Shown one piece after another: positions 1 to 7,480 of a stretch of 64,000 bases of DNA. The position numbers were made by a program, and so were the translations under genes. Each line of letters begins with the position of its first letter. The stretch's first letter is position 1. Origin of the DNA: JAXGMV01 sp040768445 (lineage in GTDB: Bacteria; Chloroflexota; Anaerolineae; Anaerolineales; Anaerolineaceae); the NCBI GenBank assembly GCA_040768445.1, contig JAXGMV010000001.1, forward strand, positions 682,001-746,000, given 5' to 3'. The notes below the pieces were generated by a model. That model saw only the letters and a list, made by a program, of their open reading frames with translations. It searched no databases and had not been told where the DNA came from.

Positions 1-179
1 AGCAGGCTGAGGAGCGCATTCGTGAGCAGGAAAAACTGGTCAAAAAGCTGTCACGCGATCTACAGAAAGCCGGTGAGAAACAGGCTTTTGAACAGATGCA
101 TGCCGTCAGCCAGCGTTTGGCTGAAGCTCACACCGCCCTGGATGAACTGATGGCGGAATGGGAAAAACTGGCAGTCTGA
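1..179 (+). CDS. C-terminal end of an ABC-F type ATPase (partial)
   Basis: Only the last 58 codons are in the window, read in the frame that begins at base 3 and stops at the TGA at 177-179. The residues are strongly charged and heptad-like (EERIREQEKLVKKL at the start, then a second helix ending in MAEWEKLAV), which fits the C-terminal coiled-coil hairpin of ABC-F translation-associated ATPases (Uup/EttA type). No nucleotide-binding motif is visible because the gene begins upstream. The fold assignment rests on the coiled-coil pattern alone, so another long coiled-coil protein remains possible. Confidence 0.55.
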   Translation, partial: QAEERIREQEKLVKKLSRDLQKAGEKQAFEQMHAVSQRLAEAHTALDELMAEWEKLAV

Positions 180-263
180 GATACCGGCACTTGCAAGCGA
201 TTGCGCTGCCTGGCTGTTGCTGATAGAATCAGGTTTGCCACACTTTTAAGTTACGGAGCCGAT

Positions 264-515
264 ATGAGCGATAACGAAACGCCTAAAGAACCTTTTATCA
301 TCAAGGTGCTGTTCGGAGTCACCCTGATAGCCAGCCTTGCACTGTTGTATGTGCGAACGCTGGAACCGGATCTGAGCCAGATTCAACTGTTGATGAAATA
401 CTGGTACTTGCCAGCGTTGGCGACACTGGGGCTGATCATCGGTGTCAATCTCCGTATCAATTTTCGCAAGGCGCAGGGAAGTTATCCACCATTACCACCG
501 CGCAAGAAAAAGTGA
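264..515 (+). CDS. small two-helix membrane protein, unknown function
   Basis: An 83-residue protein starting MSDNETPKEPF. I chose this ATG over the longer frame beginning at 201 because a GGAG ribosome-binding site lies 6 bases before it and the upstream residues look non-coding. Two hydrophobic segments (about residues 12-31 and 43-62) predict a hairpin in the membrane, followed by a basic proline-rich tail ending RKKK that should be cytoplasmic. It resembles no family I can name. A hairpin with a T-rich tail follows the stop codon, so it probably forms its own short transcript. Confidence 0.6.
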   Translation: MSDNETPKEPFIIKVLFGVTLIASLALLYVRTLEPDLSQIQLLMKYWYLPALATLGLIIGVNLRINFRKAQGSYPPLPPRKKK

Positions 516-533
516 TTTAAAAAAGAGTATTGA

Positions 534-1295
534 CTACCGGTTTCCCGACAGGGGAGCCGGTTTCTTTTTGTTGTATCGGTAAAGCCTCTGGCAGCTGCTG
601 CAGCGCAGAACTCGCTGGCGGCGGTTGAAATAGAAGCTGAAAAACACGAAAGCCCCCGCAGAAGCGCCGAGCAGTATCACAGCCGGCTGCAGCGGTTGGT
701 GATAGAACCAATCATTGAGAGAGAACAGAACCCCTTTCGCACTGCCCTGAATCACCAGAGCAATAACAGCGATGAACAGCGCCGCCAGCCCAACTGCCAG
801 GCTGGCTGAGAGGGTGCGCACAAGGCTGCTGTGATGCATGATCTCATGCGGGTGCAGATAGCCGGCATGACAGCTCGGGCAGCGCACGGCGTTCTCCATT
901 CCTGCAGAAGCTGTTGGCGCCGTGGCATCGTCCGGCATGACATCCCCCTCTGATCGGCTGTGTATCAGGATACTGCGTGCCTTTTGGGCGCTCTCCAACG
1001 TAGGTGCCAGCCTGCCCTCAGCAACTGAGAAGACCTCATCCAGGCTGGGGGCGGCCACCGCACTGCGCAGTTCGGCCAGCCTCTGGCGTGCCAGCATATG
1101 GGCAGGGTTAACGCGCAGCACCCGCTGGTAGCAGTAACGTTTACGGCGCGGGTCGCTTTCACATTCAGCCAGCCACAGCCAGGCGTGCTCATCCTGCGGG
1201 TTAACTTCCAGCGCCTGCTCGAGGATGATCTTTGCCCGCTCCAACTGCCCTCGGTTGATCAGTTCAATCGCTTCTTTCAGGGGTTCAGGGAACAT
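534..1295 (-). CDS. TPR protein with split zinc ribbon and two membrane helices
   Basis: A 253-residue protein. Residues 1-75 form about two TPR-like helical repeats with the signature AWLWLAECESD and a VLRVNP turn. After a linker come CPSC (Cys139, Cys142), two membrane helices (about 164-183 and 203-223) and a second pair CSSC (Cys232, Cys235). The two Cys pairs could form one zinc site if both lie on the same face of the membrane, which is inference. It is the last of three same-strand paralogues sharing the N-terminal repeat. No clear Shine-Dalgarno sequence precedes the start. The molecular role is unknown; TPRs suggest protein binding. Confidence 0.7.
   Translation of the reverse strand: MFPEPLKEAIELINRGQLERAKIILEQALEVNPQDEHAWLWLAECESDPRRKRYCYQRVLRVNPAHMLARQRLAELRSAVAAPSLDEVFSVAEGRLAPTLESAQKARSILIHSRSEGDVMPDDATAPTASAGMENAVRCPSCHAGYLHPHEIMHHSSLVRTLSASLAVGLAALFIAVIALVIQGSAKGVLFSLNDWFYHQPLQPAVILLGASAGAFVFFSFYFNRRQRVLRCSSCQRLYRYNKKKPAPLSGNR
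536..571 (+). terminator. hairpin terminator shared by converging genes
   Basis: An imperfect inverted repeat (ACCGG...CCC / GGG...CCGGT) with a short loop is followed by TTTCTTTTTG. It directly follows the small membrane-protein gene and also encodes the last residues of the converging TPR gene, so it can stop the plus-strand transcript. Confidence 0.55.
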
Positions 1296-1356
1296 TTATG
1301 TGGTTTTGCCATGCTTTATGCAGCAGTGTTTCCATCCCACTGCCACCAATCAATTT

Positions 1357-1638
1357 TTACCGGCCGCGTGAGAGAATCTCAACCATTGACGGCTCTTCCG
1401 CCTTCGGCATCAGATTATCAAGTTTCTCTTGCGCCTTGGGGTTTTGCGGGTTGAGCTCCAGAACGCGGTAATAGCACTTCTTGCGGTCGGCATCACTGAT
1501 CATACAGTCTCCAAGCCACAACCAGGCGTACTCATTTTCTGGTTCGCGCGCCACCAGATCCTCCAAAATTGCCTGTGCTTCCTTTTTATTGCCAGCCAGG
1601 ATCATGTCAATTGCCTGGATTAATTCATCATCACTCAT
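1357..1638 (-). CDS. stand-alone short TPR protein
   Basis: A 93-residue protein consisting almost entirely of the TPR-like unit found at the N terminus of both neighbours: an AIDMILAGNKKEAQ helix, then AWLWLGDCMISD and VLELNPQNPKAQ. It has no membrane segment. A strong GAGGAGG ribosome-binding site precedes the ATG. Sharing the motif and strand with its neighbours points to tandem duplication followed by different C-terminal additions. The function is unknown; a small adaptor is a guess. Confidence 0.7.
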   Translation of the reverse strand: MSDDELIQAIDMILAGNKKEAQAILEDLVAREPENEYAWLWLGDCMISDADRKKCYYRVLELNPQNPKAQEKLDNLMPKAEEPSMVEILSRGR

Positions 1639-1664
1639 GCCGTCATCCTCCTCAGCGCTCCTGC

Positions 1665-2450
1665 CTAATCCCGGTCCAACAGCTGGTTGACCACGATCAA
1701 TTCCATCTGGACGGCGTTCAACTGTCCGGCAGTTTCTGCAAGTTTGTCCTCTAACTGGTTAATTCGCAAGACCGACCACACCTGTCCCAGCACCAGCACC
1801 ACCAGCAGGGCAAGCGTCAGCCAGCTGGAGAGTGATCGCCTGGGGCTTGTGCGTTCTGCTTCCACAGGCGCTTGAACAGTCCTTGCCGGCAGTGGATCTC
1901 GAACCGGCTCAACCGTTGCGGCCGTTCTGGTCCCCTGTGTGCCCTGCACGGATTGAAATGGGCTATTAAACCGCCTGCGTTCCGGTTGAGTTGGTGAGGG
2001 CTGCGGCACTGGTTTGATCACCGGTTGGCGGGCTGCTGGTTTCAAACTCGATTCAATCTCTGCATCCAGCTCCTGCTCAGTATTGTCTGCCAGCACAGCA
2101 TCTACCACGCGGTGATACAACCGCTCATACGGCTCATTATCCTCAGGCCTGTCAGCCGGCTCATCCAGCGTTGCAGAAGCAGTAGGTTTCTCAAATGAGC
2201 GTGCCGGTGGCCCCTCCAGCGAGAGCCGGCGCAAGATATCAACTGCTTTTTGGTTGTTAGGGTTGATAGACAGCACTGTCTGAATGCACTTCAACTTCTC
2301 GGCATCAGTATCGCGGCTGGCAGCCAGCCACAGCCAAGCCAGCTCGTTGTGCGGCTCCTGTTCGGTCAGGGTTTCCAAAATAACTTCCGCTTCCTTGCGT
2401 TTGCCGCTGCGGAAGAGATCCATTGCCTGTCTCAAGGCATAATTTTTCAT
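1665..2450 (-). CDS. TPR protein with C-terminal membrane anchor
   Basis: The start is placed at the ATG giving MKNYALRQAM; the open frame continues 38 codons further upstream but those residues look non-coding, and a GAGGGCG sequence sits just before this ATG. The product has 261 residues: a TPR-like unit (about 1-75, with AWLWLAASRDTD and VLSINPNNQKA), a long charged and proline-rich linker, one membrane helix around 215-235 (LTLALLVVLVLGQVW) and a short coiled-coil end. It is the first gene of the three-gene paralogous set. By topology it would place the TPR domain in the cytoplasm and a helical tail outside, or the reverse. Confidence 0.7.
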   Translation of the reverse strand: MKNYALRQAMDLFRSGKRKEAEVILETLTEQEPHNELAWLWLAASRDTDAEKLKCIQTVLSINPNNQKAVDILRRLSLEGPPARSFEKPTASATLDEPADRPEDNEPYERLYHRVVDAVLADNTEQELDAEIESSLKPAARQPVIKPVPQPSPTQPERRRFNSPFQSVQGTQGTRTAATVEPVRDPLPARTVQAPVEAERTSPRRSLSSWLTLALLVVLVLGQVWSVLRINQLEDKLAETAGQLNAVQMELIVVNQLLDRD

Positions 2451-2651
2451 AGCGCCCTCAATTACAAAAAAAAGATTACAGCATACCAGTGCCTTAATTA
2501 TAAAGCATTTGACCAGCCCCCCGGCAGATGATCTCCCATGCCGACTTTTGCCGTCAGCCAACATCCATACTTCAATTCAGACAAATTCGGTCTGGATTTT
2601 ACACATCATTTGACTTACAATGAAGAATAATTCAACAGCAGGGAGGTTGTT

Positions 2652-4085
2652 ATGCGCCAAAAACGCAGTTTGCTCATCATCTTTTTACTGTCATCCCTCT
2701 CCATCCTCAGCCTGGCTTGCACGGTGACCCGCAAAGAGCCAGCCGTTGATGTCGAGCAGGACATAGTCAGTACAGCCGTTGCTGCTGCACAGACCGCCGC
2801 CAGCAGTGAAGTAACAGCACCGTCACAAGCCCCGGCAGTCACAGAGGCACCCGCTGCCACCGAAGCGCCGCCCACCAGCGAGCCATCAGTAGAGCACGCA
2901 GCGCCCCTGCAGGCAGTCTTCACCGACCCAAACAGTAACCTGTGGATCTGGCAGGACGGCTCCGGTGCCCGGCAATTGGATTCTTCCGGTGAAGTGGAGT
3001 ACGGCCTGCTCTCAAGCGACGGGAGCCAGGTGGCTTACCTGCGATCAGTAGATTACCTGTATTACAGCCTGTGGGTTGTCAATGTGGACGGCACGAATCA
3101 GCGCGAGCTGCTCAGCAATGAGCAGTTGTTTGGGCTGTTATCAGAGCCCGGTCACGAAAGCCTGCCGGCTGACACCCTCACCTACGCCATCAGCAACAGG
3201 CCTTATGCCCTGCAGTGGCTGCCCGACTCGTCCAGCCTGTCCTTTACCAGCTCGCCTACTTTTGAAGGACCCGGCTTGCTGATTGTCGGTGATATCTACC
3301 AGCTTGATACTGTCACCGGAGAGCTCACCCTTGCGCTTAATACTGCCAGCGGCGGCTTGCCTGCTTACTCACCCGACGGCAGTTTGATGGCAGTGGTCAC
3401 ACCGGAATCCATCAGCCTGGCGAATGTGGACGGCAGTAATTACAGGGCCAATCTGGTCACTTTCGAGCGAGTGATGACCTACAGCGAATACCATTATTAC
3501 CCGCAGGTCGTTTGGGCGCCAGATTCCAGCCACTTTAAGGTCGTCATCCCACCGGCTGACCCGCTTGACCCTGGGGCACTATCTGCCGCCATCTGGCAGG
3601 TCAATGCCGACGGAGCACCTGGCTCACTCGTTGCTACTCTCACTAACATTTTCCCGTTCGCGTGGCCTGAGCTCTCGCCTGACCTGTCGCGGGTGGTTTA
3701 CCAGCGCAGGTTTGGCGCTCCAACCGATAACCTCAAAGAACTGCACTATGCCAGCGTCAACGGCTCAGAAGACACTCTTATCCACACCGGTATGCTGGAT
3801 TTCGTCAGCCACCACCCGGATTCACAGCACATCCTCTTCTGGTTGGACGTGCCCACCAACTACCAGCTGGCTCAACTTGACGGCACATTTATGCCGCTAA
3901 CTGACACTGGCTATGCCCGCAGTGTAAAGTGGATAAATGATGATACTTTCCTTTTCTTCAACTTCGACGGCAGTGTCTGGCAGCTGCGCCAGCAGAGCAT
4001 CGGCTTCCCCAGCACAGTGCTGGTGGAATTTGCCGGCGAGAGCGGCTTTTTCCCCAACCTCGACCTGTCAGGCGGACTGGAGTAA
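2652..4085 (+). CDS. lipoprotein with TolB/WD40-like beta-propeller
   Basis: A 477-residue secreted lipoprotein. The N terminus is a type II signal (MRQKRSLLII, then a hydrophobic stretch and lipobox LSLAC with Cys23), followed by a Pro/Ala/Thr/Glu linker of the APAATEAP kind also seen in the binding protein at 45 kb. The rest contains repeated blocks such as SPDGSLMAV, APDSSHFKV and SPDLSRVVY, the pattern of TolB/PD40 beta-propeller blades. GGGAGG precedes the ATG and a TACAAT -10-like hexamer lies about 30 bases upstream. It probably binds a protein or polymer at the outer membrane face; the ligand is unknown. Confidence 0.7.
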   Translation: MRQKRSLLIIFLLSSLSILSLACTVTRKEPAVDVEQDIVSTAVAAAQTAASSEVTAPSQAPAVTEAPAATEAPPTSEPSVEHAAPLQAVFTDPNSNLWIWQDGSGARQLDSSGEVEYGLLSSDGSQVAYLRSVDYLYYSLWVVNVDGTNQRELLSNEQLFGLLSEPGHESLPADTLTYAISNRPYALQWLPDSSSLSFTSSPTFEGPGLLIVGDIYQLDTVTGELTLALNTASGGLPAYSPDGSLMAVVTPESISLANVDGSNYRANLVTFERVMTYSEYHYYPQVVWAPDSSHFKVVIPPADPLDPGALSAAIWQVNADGAPGSLVATLTNIFPFAWPELSPDLSRVVYQRRFGAPTDNLKELHYASVNGSEDTLIHTGMLDFVSHHPDSQHILFWLDVPTNYQLAQLDGTFMPLTDTGYARSVKWINDDTFLFFNFDGSVWQLRQQSIGFPSTVLVEFAGESGFFPNLDLSGGLE

Positions 4086-4137
4086 CATCATCTGGAAATG
4101 TAATTGGTTAGCGCTGTTTGTTCGTCTTGAAAAATAA

Positions 4138-4190
4138 AAACCGTACCTTCCTCCGCCGTATAAGACATGGCGCATGGGTTGGTACGGTTT
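4138..4190 (+). terminator. two-level hairpin between converging genes
   Basis: AAACCGTACC at 4138-4147 is the reverse complement of GGTACGGTTT at 4181-4190, with an inner CGCC/GGCG stem. It lies between the end of the lipoprotein gene and the end of pyrH, so it can end transcripts from both sides. The T-tract is short. Confidence 0.45.
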
Positions 4191-4208
4191 ATCCTTCAAT
4201 AAATTCGG

Positions 4209-4922
4209 TTATGAGACCAGCGTGCCGACCTCTTTGCCCAGCAATGCATCTTTGAGTGCGGTCGCGTCCCACAAGTTCAACACCATGATGGGCAATTTGT
4301 TCTCCATGCACAGCGTCACGGCAGTGGTATCCATCACCTCCAGGTGGCGGTTAATGCTGTCGATATAACTGAGATGACTAAATTTGACCGCATGGGGGTT
4401 TTTATTAGGATCAGAGTCATAGATGCCATCAACCTTGGTGGCTTTGATCAGCACATCTGCGCCGATTTCCATGGCACGCAATGCAGCCGCAGTATCAGTA
4501 GAGAAGTACGGGTTGCCGGTGCCTCCACCAAAGATCACCACGCGTCCCTTCTCCAGGTGGCGGATTGCCCGGCGGCGGATGTAAGGCTCAGCCACGGTGC
4601 GCATCTCAATCGCAGACTGCACCCTGACAATCACATCCATGCTCTCCAGCGCATCCATCAGCGCCAGGGCATTCATCACGGTTGCCAGCATACCCATGTA
4701 GTCTGCCGTTGCGCGGTCCATGCCCACATTCAGGCCGACCTTGCCACGCCACAGGTTGCCTGCGCCAATCACAATAGCCACATCTACACCCAGTTCGCGC
4801 ACATCCCGTACACGGGCGGCAATATCACGCGCCACGGTTGGGTCAATGCCCTGGTTATCATGCCCGCCCAGCGCCTCACCACTGATTTTTAGCAAAATAC
4901 GGTGGTACTTGAGATCGTCCAT
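4209..4922 (-). CDS. pyrH: UMP kinase
   Basis: A 237-residue amino-acid-kinase-fold protein that phosphorylates UMP to UDP with ATP in pyrimidine nucleotide synthesis in the cytoplasm. The N-terminal ILLKISGEALGG phosphate loop, the GGTGNPYFSTDTAAALRA segment and the KATKVDGIYDSDP segment are diagnostic of bacterial PyrH. I place the start at MDDLKYHR because GGGAG lies 8-12 bases upstream; the nine residues added by a longer frame come from the terminator hairpin before it. It follows rpsB and tsf in the common bacterial order, but a hairpin with a T-run separates it from tsf. Confidence 0.95.
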   Translation of the reverse strand: MDDLKYHRILLKISGEALGGHDNQGIDPTVARDIAARVRDVRELGVDVAIVIGAGNLWRGKVGLNVGMDRATADYMGMLATVMNALALMDALESMDVIVRVQSAIEMRTVAEPYIRRRAIRHLEKGRVVIFGGGTGNPYFSTDTAAALRAMEIGADVLIKATKVDGIYDSDPNKNPHAVKFSHLSYIDSINRHLEVMDTTAVTLCMENKLPIMVLNLWDATALKDALLGKEVGTLVS

Positions 4923-4944
4923 TGCTGCTCCCTTCAAAAAAAAA

Positions 4945-4962
4945 GCCAACCAAATGGTTGGC
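4945..4962 (-). terminator. intrinsic terminator/attenuator between tsf and pyrH
   Basis: GCCAACCA at 4945-4952 and TGGTTGGC at 4955-4962 form a perfect 8-bp stem extended by A-T pairs. On the minus strand it is followed by a run of nine T. It directly follows the tsf stop codon and precedes the pyrH ribosome-binding site, so it should lower or uncouple pyrH expression from rpsB-tsf. The A-run on the other side makes it symmetrical. Confidence 0.8.
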
Positions 4963-4973
4963 TTTTTTGATTT

Positions 4974-5576
4974 CTACTCGCTTGCTTCGCCCAGTGCCCA
5001 TCTTGCAAAGCGCCGGATGACGACATTTTCGCCCATTGAAGCGACATTCTGGTTCATCAGGTCCTGCACAGTAAGGGACTCGTCACGAATGTATGCCTGG
5101 TTCAAAAGCACAAATTCTTCTTTGTACTTCTTGATGGTACCTTCAACGATACGGGGGATAATGGCTTCTGGTTTGCCATCTTCGCGCGCCTTGGCGGCAG
5201 CAATTTTTTCCTCATGCTGCAGTACTTCAGCCGGGATGTCGGCTTCAGCAATATACAGTGGAGAAGCAGCGGCAATCTGCAGTGCCAGTTCATGCGCCAG
5301 TGTGCGGAAAGCCTCAGAACGCCCGACAAAATCGGTTTCGCAGTTCAGCTCAACCATCACACCCACACGTCCATTGCCGTGGGAGTACAGTTCAACCACG
5401 CCCTCAGCCGCCACGCGGCCTGAGCGTTTGGTAGCAGTGGCAAGACCCTTCTCGCGCAGTACATCCAGCGCTAATTTCAGGTCGCCATTGGTGTCTTCAA
5501 GCGCTTTACGACAATCCAGGATGCCGGCGCCGGTCTTTTCACGCAGTTCTTTAATTTGTTCAGTGGTAATCGCCAT
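4974..5576 (-). CDS. tsf: elongation factor Ts
   Basis: A 200-residue guanine-nucleotide exchange factor for EF-Tu. The N-terminal UBA-like domain (TEQIKELREKTGAGILDCRKAL) and the core motif NCETDFVGRSEAF are clear. The length matches the short, single-core-repeat form of EF-Ts seen in Thermus and many non-proteobacteria rather than the roughly 280-residue form of E. coli. It follows rpsB by 37 bases and is surely cotranscribed with it. A strong terminator lies immediately after its stop codon. Confidence 0.95.
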   Translation of the reverse strand: MAITTEQIKELREKTGAGILDCRKALEDTNGDLKLALDVLREKGLATATKRSGRVAAEGVVELYSHGNGRVGVMVELNCETDFVGRSEAFRTLAHELALQIAAASPLYIAEADIPAEVLQHEEKIAAAKAREDGKPEAIIPRIVEGTIKKYKEEFVLLNQAYIRDESLTVQDLMNQNVASMGENVVIRRFARWALGEASE

Positions 5577-5613
5577 TTTTTTATTCCTTGTTTCTATCTA
5601 TTCAACCGCGAGA

Positions 5614-6618
5614 CTAAGCCTCGTCAGTTGCATCCTTGGTCTCTTCAACTTCGACGTCAGCTTCTTCTGCTACAACTTCTTCTACTACAGCTTCTTCTGC
5701 TACAGCTTCTTCTACTACAGTCTCTTCAACGGCAGTCTTTTCTGCAACCTTGACGTCAGTATCTTCAACAACAGTATCTTCTTCAACCTTCACTGGCGCT
5801 AATTTTGCCAGTGTAGATGCGCCCAGCAGATCTTCATCTTGAATTTCATCTTCCTGGATACTGGTGCGGCGGTAAACAGGCGCTGATGGGCTCATGCGTG
5901 CTTGCAGGTCATCGTCTTTGTCATCCTCTTTGCGCATCGCTTTGCCTTCCAGAACTGCATCAGCAACCTTGGAAACCAGCAGTTTGATGGCGCGAATAGC
6001 ATCATCATTGGAAGGAATGACATAGTCCACACCGCGCGGATCGCAGTTAGTATCCACCATGGCGATAACCGGAACTTTTTTAGAGTTAGCTTCAAGAATA
6101 GCGGTATCCTCGCGCATGACATCCACTACAAAGATCAGGTTAGGCAGGGTGCGCATGGTACGCAAACCGCCAAGGCGGGTCTCAAGGCGCTTGATCTCGC
6201 GCTCAATCATCAACCTTTCTTTCTTGGTCAGGCGGTTAATTTCGCCTGTATCGCGCATGCGCTCAAGGCGCTCCAGTTCAAACAACCGTTGTTGAATGGT
6301 GCTCCAGTTGGTGAGGGTTCCGCCCAACCAGCGCTCGACCACATAGGGCATACCACAGCGGTTTGCTTCTTCAACAATTGTCTCCTGAGCCTGGCGCTTG
6401 GTGCCAACAAAGAGCACTACGCCGTGATCAGCGACAGTGTCTCGGATCAAGTTATAGGCATCATTGATGGATTTGACAGTTTGCTGCAGGTCGATAATAT
6501 GAATGCCGTTGCGCTCGGTGAAGATGAACGGCTTCATCAGCGGGTTCCATTTATTGGTGCGATGACCAAAATGAACGCCGCTTTCCAGTAGTGCTTTCAT
6601 AGAAATTACACTTGCCAT
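5614..6618 (-). CDS. rpsB: 30S ribosomal protein S2 with long acidic tail
   Basis: Residues 1 to about 230 are a complete S2 (SMKALLESGVHFGHRTNKWNP, the WLGGTLTNW motif, PNLIFVVDV, and the DTNCDPRGVDYVIPSNDDA segment). The protein continues to 334 residues with about 100 extra residues, rich in Glu/Val/Ala and ending in repeated VVEEAV/AEEAVVEE units. S2 usually has 230-260 residues, so the tail is unusual; it is presumably disordered and exposed. AAGGAG lies upstream of the start codon. A promoter and a structured leader of about 140 bases precede the gene. Confidence 0.95.
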   Translation of the reverse strand: MASVISMKALLESGVHFGHRTNKWNPLMKPFIFTERNGIHIIDLQQTVKSINDAYNLIRDTVADHGVVLFVGTKRQAQETIVEEANRCGMPYVVERWLGGTLTNWSTIQQRLFELERLERMRDTGEINRLTKKERLMIEREIKRLETRLGGLRTMRTLPNLIFVVDVMREDTAILEANSKKVPVIAMVDTNCDPRGVDYVIPSNDDAIRAIKLLVSKVADAVLEGKAMRKEDDKDDDLQARMSPSAPVYRRTSIQEDEIQDEDLLGASTLAKLAPVKVEEDTVVEDTDVKVAEKTAVEETVVEEAVAEEAVVEEVVAEEADVEVEETKDATDEA

Positions 6619-6755
6619 GGGGGTATTTAAATCTCCTTTGCGTTAGTATCGTCCGCTTTCTTCTTTCCACTCTCACACCGCTGTTAATGCGGCACGCTGA
6701 TAATGGTCTGAAAGCGTGTGAATTTTGCCCCGGCACTTAAGCCGGTAGATTAGGC
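6619..6755 (-). promoter_or_regulatory. rpsB 5' leader with hairpins
   Basis: The predicted transcript starts near 6755 and runs about 137 bases before rpsB. It holds a CCGGC/GCCGG hairpin (6730-6745) and a CACGC/GCGTG pairing around 6690-6718. S2 is known to control its own mRNA through leader structures in several bacteria, so autoregulation is plausible here, but I cannot match this leader to a known family by eye. Confidence 0.4.
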
Positions 6756-6761
6756 GCTGGA

Positions 6762-6790
6762 AGTATATCACACTTGCCGTTAAACACCAA
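6762..6790 (-). promoter_or_regulatory. promoter for rpsB-tsf
   Basis: On the minus strand TTGGTG (6790-6785) and TATACT (6767-6762) are separated by exactly 17 bases, a good housekeeping sigma-factor promoter. It lies about 140 bases upstream of rpsB. Confidence 0.6.
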
Positions 6791-6828
6791 GAAATTAATT
6801 TCCCCAGAGATTAATCATCAACATCCAT

Positions 6829-7311
6829 TCAGTCTGCCATACCCATCAAAACTGCCAGGGGTTCGCGGTTGTCCGGCTCCTGGATGTAAGACTTCAGGTA
6901 GTTGCTGTAACGGATGATCCCGCTCCTATCCACCAGGAATACCGATGGTTTAAACAGCTGGCGCATACCGGGCAGGATGGTATTGCGAATATTGACGCCA
7001 TACCGGCTTGCAACCAGGCCGTTTTTATCTGTGAGGATTGGGTAAGGCACCGCGTTAGTGACCACATACTTTTCGATCATCTTTGGCCCGTTTGGCACCA
7101 TCACCAGCACTTGTGTGTTTAGATCACTGAATTTTTGATAGTCATGACGCAACTGCGCCATATGGTTGGTGCAGTGCGGTCAGGAAAAACCGAGGTTGAA
7201 CACCAGAAGGACGTTCTGGCGCGCGTAAATTTCTGAAAGGGTATGCAGGCTGCCGCTGTGATCGGGCAGAACAAAATCCGGGGCGCGATCACCAGCCGTT
7301 AAATTTGCCAT
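6829..7311 (-). CDS. candidate selenocysteine peroxiredoxin (AhpC/TSA family), UGA at codon 44
   Basis: A thioredoxin-fold peroxidase that would reduce peroxides in the cytoplasm. From the ATG at 7311 (GGAGG ribosome-binding site 9 bases upstream) the frame reads MANLTAGDRAPDFVLPDHSG, then NLGFS, a TGA at 7182-7180, then PHCTNHMAQLRHDY and on to a stop at 6829, all in one frame. Total is 160 residues if TGA is read through. Related AhpC/TSA proteins have GFxCPxC here, so the TGA replaces the peroxidatic Cys, giving Sec-Pro-His-Cys. Three facts favour Sec over a pseudogene: the codon is TGA, it sits exactly at the catalytic residue, and no other damage is seen. A stem-loop starts at the TGA. 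Alternatives are a nonsense mutation or a sequence error. No selA, selB, selC or selD is in this window. Confidence 0.75.
7145..7182 (-). promoter_or_regulatory. candidate bacterial SECIS stem-loop
   Basis: On the minus strand the UGA (7182-7180) pairs with UCA (7147-7145). Past a bulged C, CGCA pairs with UGCG, and past a bulged U, CUG pairs with CAG. The loop has 16 bases and includes AUGG. Bacterial SECIS elements are hairpins immediately 3' of the UGA inside the coding region, which is where this lies. The pairing was found by eye and has not been energy-scored. Confidence 0.5.
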
Positions 7312-7480
7312 GAAACCTCCTGGGTATTTGCACTGGGACGCAGACAACAGTCTCCTGCAGTCCGTCATCACATAAGTGTATCAGAAATTTCACCAGTCGT
7401 GCAGCCGGCTGCATTCGCCTGCAGAATGGTATACTTGAGCCAGAAATTTCAGCCAATACCCTGTACCAGTCAGCCACTGC

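Noticed and set aside
4720..5802. 360-codon open frame on the plus strand over pyrH, tsf and rpsB
   Set aside because: It is the antisense shadow of well-recognised genes; low-complexity Ser/Phe residues reflect the reverse of the acidic tail.
7162..7200. Splitting the peroxiredoxin into two separate genes
   Set aside because: Both parts are in one frame, the second has no ribosome-binding site, and the break is a single TGA at the catalytic residue.
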